The translations under genes were made by a program, and so were the position numbers. DNA of 64,000 nucleotides, taken from positions 53,507,714 through 53,571,713 of the forward strand of contig CM055100.1 in the NCBI GenBank assembly GCA_029204225.1, written 5' to 3'. The stretch comes from Diphasiastrum complanatum (Eukaryota; Streptophyta; Lycopodiopsida; Lycopodiales; Lycopodiaceae). Of this stretch, positions 44,845-56,383 are shown piece by piece (within the stretch, counting starts at the first letter, position 1; the number at the start of each line of letters is the position of its first letter). The notes under the pieces were generated by a model, which worked only from the letters and a program-made list of their open reading frames with translations, was not told the origin of the DNA and did no database searches.

Positions 44845-45295
44845 TAAAAAATTTTCGATACCCAAAATCAGAATTTTTTGATACAGAAGCTACTTGAAAA
44901 AATTGCAATTTTTTGATATCCAAAATCAGAATTTTTCGATACCCAAAATCATATTTTTTTCAATATGAGATTGACTCGAGAACATTTATAATTTTTTTAT
45001 ACCCAAATTCAAAAAAATTTGATGTCCAAAAGCAAAAAATTTCGATACGAGATTGACTCGAAAAATTTGGAATTTTTCAATACCCAAAATCAGAAAATTT
45101 TGAAATTTGTAATTTTTTGATACCCAAAATCAATATTTTTCGATACCCAAAATCAAAATTTTTTGATACGAGATCAACTCAAAAAATTTGTACTTGTGCG
45201 ATACCCAAAATCAGAATTTTTCGATATGACATCAACTTAGAAAATTCGTACTATTTCAATACCCAAAATCAGAATTTTTTGAGTCATTGTATAAT
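44845..45295. repeat. AT-rich minisatellite with gatacccaaaatcag units
   Basis: About 15 imperfect units of about 23 bp (cgatacccaaaatcagaatttttt). They alternate with a longer motif atacgagattgactcgaaaaatttg that recurs three to four times, giving a higher-order pattern. Confidence 0.85.
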
Positions 45296-45769
45296 TTCTC
45301 AAGTCAGTGTATATTTTTTGAGTCTTTGTATATTTTTGATATACTGTAAATTTTGATACTATCGGTTAGAAATCTGAACCACGACGCCATGTTAGTAGTC
45401 CGCCTACTTTGTACATTCAAAGATGGTTGTAATAAATGTAACAAATAGCATTTAATGCTAATTACATAATTAGCAAGTAGAAGATATATGTATATCAATT
45501 AGAACGATCAATGGACTGAGTGAGACTCTCAATTCTATTTAGAATTACTTTGCTAGTGTTATTACACTCAACGAACAAGCTGAAGTTATTACTTCAAACT
45601 ATTGTACTCATTTTCAATCAATCAGAGTGCAAATTTTGTCTACACTACCTTTTCGTTCATTTGCTCATTTGTATTGAATTCTTCTTCTTGATAGTTTGTT
45701 GGTAACTGACGTGTTTCCGATCCTCAACCACTGCTCGCTCCAACTTCTGCTACCGATCTTCTGATAGTT
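45296..45769. other. No gene recognised
   Basis: AT-rich, no domain, no clear repeat. Confidence 0.5.
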
Positions 45770-45945
45770 TCAGGGCACCTCTGATTTTACACTGCATTAG
45801 GACCGCATGAAAACAATTGCGACCATTTGAGACTGCAAAGGACCGCATTAGATCCATTTGCGGCCATTTGACGGCCATTTGAGAGCACTTCCGACCATTT
45901 GAGACTGCATTAGGACCGCCCGTCAACGACGGGCACTCTTTACTA
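45770..45945 (+). mobile_element. Helitron-like 3' end (candidate)
   Basis: Repeats of gaccatttgagactgc and accgcatta lead to a perfect hairpin gcccgtc-aac-gacgggc (45918-45934). Ten bases later comes ttactat, merging into (AT)n. Plant Helitrons end with a GC-rich hairpin about 10 nt before CTRR. Here the last bases read CTAT, so the match is one base off, or the end was altered by the adjacent microsatellite. Confidence 0.35.
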
Positions 45946-45949
45946 TATA

Positions 45950-46840
45950 TATATATACACACACATATAGACATAGCCATCAGTGTCCCCTAGATCGCTA
46001 GCAAAACACCCATCATAGTGTTTGCCCAACCGTGCAATCTCCATCAGCCCTCCAACCTAGAGCTGGCTCTCAAACCTTCATGCTTTGTCCATTTGTGTTT
46101 GTAGCATCCTGATTCCATCCTGAATCACCCATGTAAGTCATGTCCATTCAATGACTCAAGTCCAATATGGGATAGCTACTCTCTTATGATCATCCCATGT
46201 CATTATGCAATCCATCCCTATCATGTATCCCATGCCATTCTGGATCTCGAAGATCTAAGCATCTACCCTATGGTGTGTTGACGTTTTGGATTGATTGTAT
46301 TGATATATCACAAATTCACATACCAAACGTGTCTGTCTTAACCTTTAGGATCATGAAGGGGACGTGACCTGCCTACGTTTCACATGGACAATATCACATT
46401 TTTCTGACCTACATTTAACTCCACAATCTTATAGTATTATCTCACCAAATGGTACGTGGATTGGTGAGCTTGAGATGCTTTGGAAGCAGAGCAATAGCGA
46501 TGGTAGAGATGGAATGAGAGTAGCAAGTGATAGGAGGGAAAATAGAGTGCATAGGAGAGGCTTGCGGGAGAGGTATAAATAGCTGCAGTGGTTGCAAATG
46601 GATTGTTGCCTTGTGGTCATGGTATTTGATCCATTTTCTGAGATGGGTGGTGGTGAATTCTCAGACAAATCCATCAGATTTGGTTGTGTCGATGTCTAGG
46701 GAAGATTTCAAGGAGCTGGGTTTCTTTACCAAGAATCAAGGTAGAGGTGCTAAAGGTTGATCTCATCTACAAAGTTGAGCATTCTGAATGGATTTCACTC
46801 ATTGTGATAGTACTCAAGAAATACTAGAGATTTGTGAATC
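45950..46840. other. No gene recognised
   Basis: A moderate-length open frame at 46364-46582 has no recognisable family. It may belong to the 5' part of the copia remnant that follows. Confidence 0.4.
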
Positions 46841-46844
46841 TATG

Positions 46845-47945
46845 TCTTACTATGGGAGCATTTTCTTGGCTATGATGAGAAGGCTAAAATCTTACATACT
46901 ATATGAAAGGGATGCACAAAAACTTATTATTACCAAAGGTTGCAAATTTTGATGAAGTGGATAAGCTTGAGTAAAGCAATGTAGCTCACAAATCCTTGGA
47001 TGATAATGTGAATGTTGAAATCAAGAAATAAGCTAATTTAGATGTGGAAGATTCAAATGAAAAAGATAAGATTGAAGATGAGGCTCCAAAGTAATTACCC
47101 AAGTGGTACTTGAAGGTAACAAGTGATGCAAAGAAGAGAGACATTCTCGTCATCTAGTGAACAAAGAGAGCTCATAAGTTCAATGAGAAATTGAAAGCCC
47201 CCTCAAAGGTGAGAGATGAATCTAGCCTTGATGGGTTCATTACTCAAAACACAAAAACCAAAGTCTATTGAAGAGGCAAAAGAACACAAAAAATGGCAAG
47301 CAACTCTGATAATAGAAATGGAAGTAATTAGGGGAAAAAAGAGTTGGGACATAATTGAGCTACTTGATGGTAAGGTGTTTATCACTTGTACATGGATTTA
47401 TAAAATTAAGAATGAAATAGATGATCAAAACGATGAGTACAAGTTAGGTATAACTGTGAGAGGTTTTGAGCCACATAAAGCACACCCATGCGTAAATGGT
47501 CACTATATATCTTGCCATCGCCATTTCTGCTTTCTATGATTGGAAACTCCAGCAAATGGATTTGAAATCTGCCTTACGGAATGGAGTGTTGGATAAAGAG
47601 ATACATAAGATACACCTCAAGGATTTGTTGCGCAGGGGAGACAACGTCTTGTTTTCAAGCTTAACAATGCTATTACAGATTGAATTAAGCACCACAAGCA
47701 TGACGCTCATGTATTGATGAACACTTCAAATGAAAGGAAATGGTAAATAGTATGACATATTCTACTCTTTACATTCCACAACATGGTCAAGATGATTTTT
47801 TCATTTTCTTATATATTGATGGTTTAATCATTTTTGGAAACAATCAAAGTTTAATGGGTCAAATCAATGCTTTTGACATGAGTGATTTAGAGTTGACTAA
47901 TTATTGTCTCAGCATTGAAGTGCGGCGGAAAAACATGATTTAATG
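46845..47945 (+). mobile_element. Ty1/copia remnant, decayed
   Basis: Integrase C-terminal block at about 46855 (GSIFLGYDEKAKI), an acidic linker, the RT start at 47216-47480 (EEAKEHKKWQATLIIEMEVI, WIYKIKNE), then FYDWKLQQMDLKSA at about 47535. The active-site region FIFLYIDGLIIFGNN at about 47800 has YIDG in place of YVDD. It stops at 47941. Multiple frameshifts; no RNase H. Confidence 0.78.
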
Positions 47946-49870
47946 TCACAATATACAAAGTTTAATCAATGCATATTTTACTATGTTATATTACAATACA
48001 AAATTTGCCACTCAAAATTATAGTGTCTGAAAATAAGCCTTTTATGACCTACATTCAACTAGTCAAAATTTGAAAATTCCTTTAATTTACTAAATTTTTC
48101 TCAACTTAGATGATGTTTAGCTATAAATTGGCACCATTATTCAAGGATGCTATGGTGAGGAAAAATCTATAAGATGGAATGTTTTTCAAGTTTTCTTTTA
48201 TTATGATTTTCCTTGTTGACATCTTGCATTTGACTAGATAAAATTTTCATCTTAAAACTAGAAGTTAAACTCTTATTGTATTCAATAAGAGTTTAAAGGA
48301 TGAAAAAGTTGTGCATGTTACAACTCTAGTTTTAAACTCACAATAGGGCTAGGTAGTTTGATGATGAGAGACCAAACAAACCATTCGACAACAAATTGGA
48401 TGAGCATAGCGAAATGAATGTAGAGGAGTAAAGAAACATCAAAGGTGCTCATGAGAAGAGGGAGAGAAAGAAAAAGGATGAGGAATTGGTTGGAAGGAAA
48501 TATTTGTGTGTTAGACATTGATGTGATGATAGTAAGGAAGGAATAGTATGAGAGGCAAAACTAGCAAGATCGAGTGTAAGCATGTGGAATCTACAAACAA
48601 GTCATGGTGAGCTAGAAGAAGTAGAGTGAGTGGGGCTTGTGATGATTATCTTTTTGAACCTATAAAGTGGAATGCACATAATGCTATGAAGAGATTGTAG
48701 TTTTTTATTTTTAGAAATGCACTTTTTGAATTACAACATCCATATACAAGCAATTTGGAGTTATTTAAGTAATCTAATTATCATGTTTCTTTTGTCATTG
48801 TCATTCAGTTATTCATTTCCCCTTGATATGTGCCAAATATGTAGTGAGAGCTTAAATTCATCGAAATTTTCTCATATTGCCTTACAATTACGATGCCGAT
48901 GACAATTGATTGAATGCCATTTCTCCTTAAATATGGTCTTAATATATAGAGACTTCAAGAACAAAATCCTATTATTATGCTCTTCACCATGTTTACTTTG
49001 GACACAAAATCATTATCAAGAGATTTATGAAAAAGGCATTGAATAAGATTCATTTTTAAAGAAAATAACGCAAGACTTTGACAAGCATGAAACCTATTCT
49101 TTGATTGAATTGATTCACTTATTGGGACTCTTTTCTAGTCCAACACTTGTATTGTACATGTATTGTGTGCTAATTAATGGTCTCTTTACATGAATTATTT
49201 ACCTAAAAAATGTACTAAAATTGAATTTGCAATGGGGCATATAGCTTCACAAATTTCAAGGTTGTTTGGTTTATAAAAAGCTAAAAATTTGCCATCAACC
49301 ATCATGAAGTTTTCAACAAGATCGTGCCAAAGCTCCAAAGCTTTAGAAGATGTTTAGAATGACTAAGTTTTCATGCACATAAACTTTGCAAATTTTGAGC
49401 TACTCAAGTGCTAACTCACAAGCTTGTACAAGGACACGTGTTGGTTCATGTTTTTACCTTGATAATGATGAATTATTAGGGTTGATCATATCATAAGATT
49501 TTTGTTTTTTGTCTAGCTTGTGAGATTTATGAATTTTCTCATCGTTTAAATACCTGCAATCTTTGTTCAAGGACTTTACATAGTTTGAGGTTATTTTTCA
49601 TGATTGAGTATCTGCGCTTTTCCCATAGCAGGCAATTTCATTTCACAACTAAATAATCAACTTTTTTCAGCTTTGTCACCACACAACATTCCGCAGCATC
49701 CAAGCGTTGAGGCAGGTGTCGTGGGACCGTCACCAATTTCGGTGGAAGATATTGTGGGAAATTTAGTGAGACCCACATATATATCTTATATAGTTCTTAG
49801 TAAATAAGTGTGAGGGATTTGGCACCCTAGGTATATAAGTCCACAACCCAATGATCACATTGTTATTTGA
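47946..49870. other. Gene-free AT-rich stretch
   Basis: Nearly 2 kb without a credible coding region, RNA gene or clear repeat on either strand. Confidence 0.5.
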
Positions 49871-49872
49871 TC

Positions 49873-50092
49873 AAATAGATAACAATAAAGAGGCTTTTAA
49901 ACTATTTACATGAGTAAATAAGTTTAGAGGTCTAAAAGGCAAGTTAGTGATTGGAGGGTCCTTTCCCACTAAATTCAAAATCAAACAGATAACAATAAAT
50001 AGACTTTTAGGCTATTTACACGAGTAAATAAGTTTAGAGGCCTAAAAGGCAAGTTAGTGATTGAAGGGTCATTTCCCACCAAATATCTGAAT
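49873..50092. repeat. 110-bp tandem repeat, two copies
   Basis: agataacaataaa starts at 49877 and 49987. The two 110-bp units differ at about ten positions. Confidence 0.85.
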
Positions 50093-50179
50093 TGGGAAGT
50101 AAAGGGAGGCAAGAAATTAGGTCTATTGTGGAATTTTATGATAGTTAGAATTGAAAGTGACAATATAACAATAAATTGA

Positions 50180-50612
50180 ACAAGGAACCTAACAAAAAGT
50201 TTCTAGGACTGTTTAAGTGTTACAAGAGTTATCTGGTAATTGAACCAAAAAAATAGATAGGATTAGAAAATGAACCATTGATGTTTGAAAAAACTTAGTA
50301 AAAGAGACTTAACTATCAAATATGGAATACTCATAAAAAAAACTCTTTGAAGTATGAGTAGTGTATGTAAAAAACTCTTTGAACATTGTGATACTTACTT
50401 TTTACATACACTACTCATACTTCAAAGAGTTTTTTTGATGAAGTTTTAGCATATTATATTGGAGCATTTATGAAGGTAAAAATATGTTTATGATTATTCG
50501 ATAGTTTATCGTATAGAGTACATGTTAATCAAGAACCCACAAATACACATAAAACTTATCTGATTCACAAGCTACTCTTATTGTATGTATGTATGTATGT
50601 ATGTATGTATAT
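50180..50612. repeat. Direct repeat R1 flanking the Helitron
   Basis: From cctaacaaaaagtttctagg to agctactcttattgtatg this aligns to 53345-53715 (R2). R1 alone contains an extra inverted duplication at 50335-50436. Confidence 0.85.
50335..50436. repeat. 38-bp near-perfect hairpin
   Basis: Left arm 50335-50373 (aactctttgaagtatgagta within it) is the reverse complement of right arm 50399-50436, with a 25-nt loop. R2 has only the right-arm sequence. Confidence 0.93.
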
Positions 50613-51874
50613 AGATATATATATACACTAGTCAGTATGCTCATCGTTGAGGGTGACGACCGATGGTTTAGGAGGAAAGCCGATGGTCGGTGGCCGATGT
50701 ATGTGTGTGTATTCGTTGACGGGTGGTCGATGTATGTGTGTGTATGTACATGAGTGCATGTGTTTATGTACGTGTGTGTATTCGTGAGAGTGCATATATC
50801 ACAAAAATCTCTCGTATGTACACCAATTGAATTGGAAAAAACATAATGCAATAACAAATTTATAATGTTTTTTTTTAGTACATGGACAACAAATCATCTG
50901 ACTGATCACATAATAAAACTTGGGAGTACACTAGGCTATCTAACATTGCCTCTAAGGCACTAACATTTACAGCACAGACATTCTTATAAACATCTGTGAC
51001 ATTATTAACTTACATATCTACATCTAACAACAATCACTTTTTTCGGGGATAAAAATGACCACCTTTATGTTGGAGGTGATAGAACTCCGTGAAAATCATA
51101 ATCAGCCACACAATAGTGTTGTAGTACACCTCATCACCAAAACAGAACAACATTATCAAATATCGCACAAATGTTTTGTGATTTACGACAATCTTCACCA
51201 CCTACAAAAACATAAACTATGTCAACCAAACTATGTAACATTGAACATTGTCAAAAACGCTTGTATTTAACACTAGCAAAACTTTTGCGTCTACAAGAAG
51301 ATAAACAACATCAGCCAAACCTTCATGGGATAAAAACTGATACAATCATAACAGCAACATTGAACATTGCCAAAAACGATTCATACAGAATTTAAATATT
51401 GTATCACTCTACATTCATAAACCCTAAACTATGCAATGTATTTGGTCAAGATAACAAACAACTCATCAACATTAGTGACATAAGAAACTAACATACTTGT
51501 TGACTGGATTCAATGTTTGGAGTTTGTCATGCAAATATAGTTCCCGACAAATCTTCCTTGCAGACTGTTCCCAAACTGCATCTATTTGTTGTGTGACACG
51601 GGCTATGCTACAACTCCTACATAGGAGAATGTAGAACCTTCAAATTGGGATAAGCTCTAATTGGTTTAGAGCAAAACGTAAAGCCAGGGCTTTGCATTCA
51701 CCAAAGTGATCGTGTACAATTGTGGATGCCTACATCTAAATGCTTGCAACAATAAGAGCCTCTCCAAATTTAAAGGTATATTCTCCTAGGTGGAAGGTGT
51801 AACAAAGCCTATGTCAAACAAACAATAATATTCACCAACTACAAAAAAAACATTTACGTTTATTGGAATGTACA

Positions 51875-52036
51875 TCCATACATATACACATACACATACA
51901 CATACATATACACCCTCATACATACACACACACACACACACACACACATAGGTACATATATATAGATACACATATATATAAATATCTACACAGATACATA
52001 TACACAGAAAAGAACATTTATACATACATACATACA
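51875..52036. repeat. CA/TA-rich microsatellite tract
   Basis: acatac/acacat/atata steps with a pure (CA)n at about 51925-51948. Open frames here are compositional. Confidence 0.9.
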
Positions 52037-52069
52037 TGAAGGCACACTAATCCTGAAGCACTTCTGAAT

Positions 52070-53335
52070 ATACAATGTTTTGAGTGCACCTGGCCACTCC
52101 TGCCACATCGGTAAACTGGTCGTCATTGTCACTAATCAACACTCGTACACTTGCTGCATTTCGCACTCTCGATAGTGCCACATACATTGACCATGACTAA
52201 ATACGGGATGTGGCAAATACAATCCAATAGTGTCCATAGTCTGCCCTTGTGCCTTGTTTATTGTCATGGCGAAAGGCGCTCTAATAGGAAATTGAACTCT
52301 GCAATTCAAACGACAAATCCGAATTGCTCGGCACTAAAGGGATCCGTGGAAGGAGAACTCTACTCCATGTATTCTTCACAGTCACCATCTTTGCCTCTAT
52401 GACATGTCTGCCCAATCTACAAATGATAAGGCACGATTGCACAATCCCTTGTGCGACGCTATCGACCGCAACAACATCACTATCATGCCAACCTTCAACT
52501 CAACTTTTTTGGAGGGCATCCACTCGGTTGCAAGCTGTTCAAAAACTCTATTGGGTACACATCATAGTCATCACGCTCAACCACGCTATCAGCACTATAA
52601 AATGTCCAAGCATCACCAAGAAATTGCTCAACAATTTTGGAATTGATCTCATCCACGTTTTCATTCAACGTGGTCAATATTGCATGGCTCCTTAAAAAAT
52701 CAACATCCATGTAACATCGTGCAATATCAGAGAAAGTGAACGAAATCAATTCACACACATCGCGCATCTTTAGACACATATACTTGAAATCAAATCCAAA
52801 CCACGTTGCACGAATGTGGGCTCACGACCATCCCCAATACTCTAAGAACCTCAACTGCTCATTCCTATCAGTTGCCTCCACACCCACAACGCGCATGTTC
52901 GTTGACAGTTTGTGCACTTCCATATATTTTCACAAACGTGAACACTTCAGTGAAGCACTCACAATCTGTGCACGACTTCCCCGTTGTACCACCGGGAGCA
53001 CTTGATGAAAATCACCACAAAAAACGATCAGACCTCCTCCAAATGGAGTATCAATACCCAATATGTCCCGTAGAAACCGATCCACATATGACATACTTAT
53101 GTACCATGGGAACCTCGTCCCAAATAATGAATTGACATGCCATCAAAAGCACACCTAACGGAGACTGTTTCGAGATGGTGCATGTCGAGCTTTCATTCAA
53201 TTCCGTTGGAGGTCCTAAATCTAGAGTGCACAATCCTATCACCTTTCATTAACAATGCAGTGATCTCCGACGATGCAACTGCCAATGCTATTCAACCTTG
53301 TGCATGCACGTACGACAACATGACACTATAGAAAC
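52070..53335 (-). pseudogene. Helitron Pif1-like helicase fragment
   Basis: Read 53335 to 52070. A segment like SSTCTISKQSPLG leads to the Walker B block FIIWDEVPM (about 53130), then motif III GLIVFCGDFHQVLPVV (about 53030-52985). LSTNMRVVG follows at about 52900. A long helical region (FLRSHAILTTLNENVDEIN) covers 52779-52495, then LCNRALSF and the C-terminal motif [12 protein letters not shown] at about 52190-52160, then a stop. The Walker A exon and Rep domain are absent. Frameshifts and stops interrupt at least four times. In intact Helitrons this enzyme unwinds DNA during rolling-circle transposition. Confidence 0.83.
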
Positions 53336-53341
53336 TACAAC

Positions 53342-53716
53342 AACATGACCTAACAAGAAGTTTCTAGGGTTGTTTAAGTGTTATATATAAGAGTTATATG
53401 GTAATTGAACCAAATAAATAAATAAAATTAGAAGATGAACCATTAATGTTTGAAAAAACTTAGTAGAAGAGATCTAATTATCAAACATGGAATAGAAATA
53501 ATTGTGATACTTTTTACATACACTACTCATACTTCAAAGGGTTTTTTTGATGAGGTTTTAATAGCTTTCAATATTATATTGGAGCATTTATATAAGGTAA
53601 AAACATATTTTTGATTATTCAATAGTTTATGATATAGAATACATGTTGATCAAGAATCCACAAATACACATAAAACTTATCCAATTCACAAGCTACTCTT
53701 ATTGAATGTATGCATG

Positions 53717-53730
<14 letters not shown>
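53342..53730. repeat. Direct repeat R2 flanking the Helitron
   Basis: Same sequence as R1 (50180-50612) at roughly 85% identity, same orientation, on the other side of the Helitron remnant. Confidence 0.85.
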
Positions 53731-53747
<17 letters not shown>

Positions 53748-53748
<1 letters not shown>

Positions 53749-54112
53749 TAGATATATCATAGTTGCATTGTGTTTCTAGAAGCATGTCTAAAAACGAGTT
53801 CAAAAACAAGTTTCTGATTTGGGACAACATTTCTTAGAAACGTTTTTTTTTTTTTAATTTGTGGACAACATGGGTATCAAATTAAAGCATTAATTAAGGG
53901 CAATACATTTATGTAGGTTGCCAAATGTTTCAGGTACAGTGTGGTCTAGTTTAGGTGCATCAATTCCTACAGGATTCTGTCAATCCCTATTAATTTTTTA
54001 ATATTTGTTTTTTTTTGTTCAAAGATTGAATCCAGAAACGAGTTTGAGAAACGCGTTTCTAGAAACGTTTCCTCCATAAACATGTTTCTGTGAAACTATG
54101 ATATATATATGA
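53748..54112 (+). mobile_element. MITE-like element, copy 2
   Basis: Terminal inverted repeats atatatcatagtt (53753-53766) and aactatgatatat (about 54094-54106). The body is rich in agaaacg(c)gtttct palindromes. The first 210 bp match 12375-12605 in inverse orientation. It has no coding capacity, as expected of a non-autonomous DNA transposon. Confidence 0.6.
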
Positions 54113-54263
54113 TGGAATTCAATACATTTGAAGATAACATGTGCCCTTTCTACATGCAAAAGAGATTAAACAAAAAGATGAAGCTTGACTAATATTGCCC
54201 AAGTAAGGGAAACAGTAAGTCTATTATGCATATTAGATTCACTCCACCTTTATTGATGGTGCA

Positions 54264-54605
54264 AGTCGAGCAAATAAGATGCTTTAATGCACAAATTCTT
54301 TCATGTATGTGGCATATGAAACACATTCTTTGATGTATGCCTGTTATAAACGTATTTTCCAAAGAAAGAAATTTTTTTTAATGAAAAGCATATAGATGTT
54401 TATTCTTTAACATGAATCAACTTCAAAATGTCGTCATTGATGAGGTCTGCACCAAATAGCTGCACAATTTCAATCATTGAATGTTTCCAGAATCCACTGG
54501 TAGCCTTACAGGCCATTTATGTTTCATATGCTTAGTTGCGAAATCTCGCCCTTCACTCCTAGTTTAGTGCTCATGTACCTGCATGCATTTCCAATAGATC
54601 ACTTT

Positions 54606-54608
<3 letters not shown>
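54264..54608. repeat. Dispersed repeat in the ACD11 3' region
   Basis: Matches 41694-42057. On the - strand it includes AATAAA (54404-54399), so this copy may contain the polyadenylation region of the ACD11-like gene. Confidence 0.85.
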
Positions 54609-54679
<71 letters not shown>

Positions 54680-54680
54680 A
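54609..54680. repeat. (CT)n then (CG)n microsatellite
   Basis: (CT)n 54609-54668 followed by cgcgcgcgc to 54679. It lies between the stop codon and the presumed polyadenylation signal of the ACD11-like gene. Confidence 0.95.
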
Positions 54681-55042
54681 TGCACGCACGGTACGTAGAT
54701 GATCTGCATCAGAGTGCTCTTGTATTGTATGATTGAACTCTTGCTGCTGGCATGCATCATACTCTTGCTCCTGTACGAGTTTCCACTTTTTGATGACATA
54801 TAAAAACAAATTAAGGCACTTGATATTCATAAATATTAGTTAACACTGGTAGATTTGGAATCAATTGGTCAACATTCTCCTGATCTTAAATTGGACAGCT
54901 GATGAAAGAAATAGCATTCTATGATCCCCGATACATAGATGTTATGTCTAGGATAATACCCGACTAAGTGCTAGTGAAAGTTAACTGGAACTGCAGCCTT
55001 GAATTCTGACTGAAAGGCAAATTTTTGCTTGAAATATCTCTT

Positions 55043-55149
55043 CTACCAGTCAATGCCCAAATCTGATATTGTGAACAGGTTTTCAACATATTTTATAACT
55101 GGAGCAGCCACAGTGATATATTCCTGCATATGAATTCGTGCAGAAGAAT
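55043..55149 (-). CDS. ACD11-like terminal exon
   Basis: Acceptor cttattgcag. It completes an Asp codon, encodes SSARIHMQEYITVAAPVIKY and ends LGIDW, with stop TAG at 55045-55043. Confidence 0.87.
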
Positions 55150-56383
55150 CTGCAATAAGAACCAATATGTTTGATTATCCAAACATTTGTATGCAATCAT
55201 AGCACAACATGAAAATCAGATGAAATTTTAGAATAAAGTCCATGCTGACCTAAAATATTTCATTACTAAAATGGGAACATAAATTAGCAAAACTTGCAGA
55301 TACAATAGCACTTGGTTTGCAAATCTTTACAAAATTTGCAGAACTCAGAAGCACTTCTAGCTATAGAGGACCACATTCTCATGTAAACTCATTCATTCCT
55401 GTCCAGGTCCCCCCATTTGAGTGATCTAAGATTATTTCTCCATCTAGCTATGACAATAGCTAACCTCTCAAGATAGATATTATCCAAGTTAATTGTCCAT
55501 AAAAGCTACACTTTTAAGGACTGGAGTGCAAAAGCCAGATAAACATTCTTAGTATTAAAGGTGATTATCAGCAAAATGATCAAGGCAGAACTTCAGTTGT
55601 AATAAGCCCTAATTCAAAAGAAACCGACACAGAAACTAGCAAGGAAGCAAACCAAGAGCATGAATCTGTGCAGTCAACATTGAGCAACATAAGTACTAAG
55701 CATACATGAGAATAGAGCTCTTACCATCTTCATTGAGCTTCTTGAGAAACTGAGACTTTGAGGGGATGAGATACATTCCCGCACCAACAGCTTTCCTAAT
55801 GGTCCAGCTATGATGAAGAGCAAAAACTTGGTCATAAGCTTTCGTCGCACACTCCCTCAAAGAATCTCCTCTGTAGAAAGATCTTTGAAATATAAGATCT
55901 AAATGCAAAGCTCAGAAAATTACATACATAGCAAGAGGTGACCATACTTTCTGTGACTTCCATATGGTTTCTTGTCCCCTTTTCAAGAATCTGAAGCTAC
56001 CTTGACCAAACAAATTGCACATTTATGTCCAAATACATAAAATACACAGATATGTAATATGTATGTATGGCAGACACATGTATGCCAAGATTTATTGTTT
56101 TACATGGATGAATGCATGGATAGAGAAGGGGGGAATTGTGGGTTTAAATGCCATCAAAATAATCTCAAGAAACTCTGCCTGGATTTTTCAGCCCCATGAA
56201 GCCATCTTACTCTGAAAGAAGGATTTGCTCAAAAAGAACCCTGACCATGTCAATGCCACGTTTCACTCGCAGCAAATTCCTGGAGTGACTACCACCAGTC
56301 CTTACAGAGTTTTGTTTCACATCCATCTCAAGCATCGATTGCAAGGTCTCAAACTCCTTTGAAGCTTGCAATAGATCCTGAAC
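55043..56383 (-). CDS. ACD11: ACD11-like glycolipid transfer protein, 3' exons
   Basis: Three exons (56383-56211, 55870-55725, 55149-55043) join in phase into about 142 codons of the GLTP fold. The Arabidopsis homologue ACD11 moves ceramide-1-phosphate between membranes in the cytosol, and its loss triggers cell death. Visible marks: VQDLL at the start, GGSHSRNLLRVKRGIDMVRV (the two Arg correspond to the phosphate-binding pair of ACD11), SEGDSLRECATKAYDQVFA, HHSWTIRKAVGAGMY (the His of the binding site), and the C-terminus LFTISDLGIDW. That last motif is typical of ACD11. All splice sites are canonical. The N-terminal exon(s) are not seen. The upstream intron contains a gypsy element from about 57 kb, so the rest may lie outside the window. 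The frames are undamaged, which suggests a functional gene. Confidence 0.85.
55725..55870 (-). CDS. ACD11-like exon with HHSW motif
   Basis: Acceptor tttctacag, donor gaagatg/gtaaga. 146 bp. It completes Glu and encodes GDSLRECATKAYDQVFALHH, SWTIRKAVGAGMYLIPSK and FLKKLNED. Confidence 0.88.
56211..56383 (-). CDS. ACD11-like exon with phosphate-binding Arg pair
   Basis: Acceptor (minus) aactttag, donor tttcaga/gtaaga. 173 bp, starts in phase 0 and ends two bases into a Glu codon. It encodes VQDLLQASKEFETLQSML, GSHSRNLLRVKRGID and VRVLFEQILLS. Confidence 0.87.

Larger units (their letters stand above)
50628..53340 (-). mobile_element. Helitron remnant
   Basis: Encodes a Helitron-type Pif1-like helicase at its 5' part. 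A candidate 3' end on the - strand is CTAG (50631-50628) followed by T, 9-10 nt after a hairpin with stem catcg/cgatg (about 50640-50664). This fits Helitron rules (hairpin, CTRR, insertion before T). The 5' TC end could not be fixed, and the HUH Rep nuclease domain is missing. 50640-52040 has no clear coding sequence and includes TG/TA-rich repeats. Confidence 0.6.

Noticed and set aside
51480-51800. Possible RPA-like zinc segment of the Helitron on the - strand
   Set aside because: A few Cys residues in a broken frame are not enough to support an RPA call.
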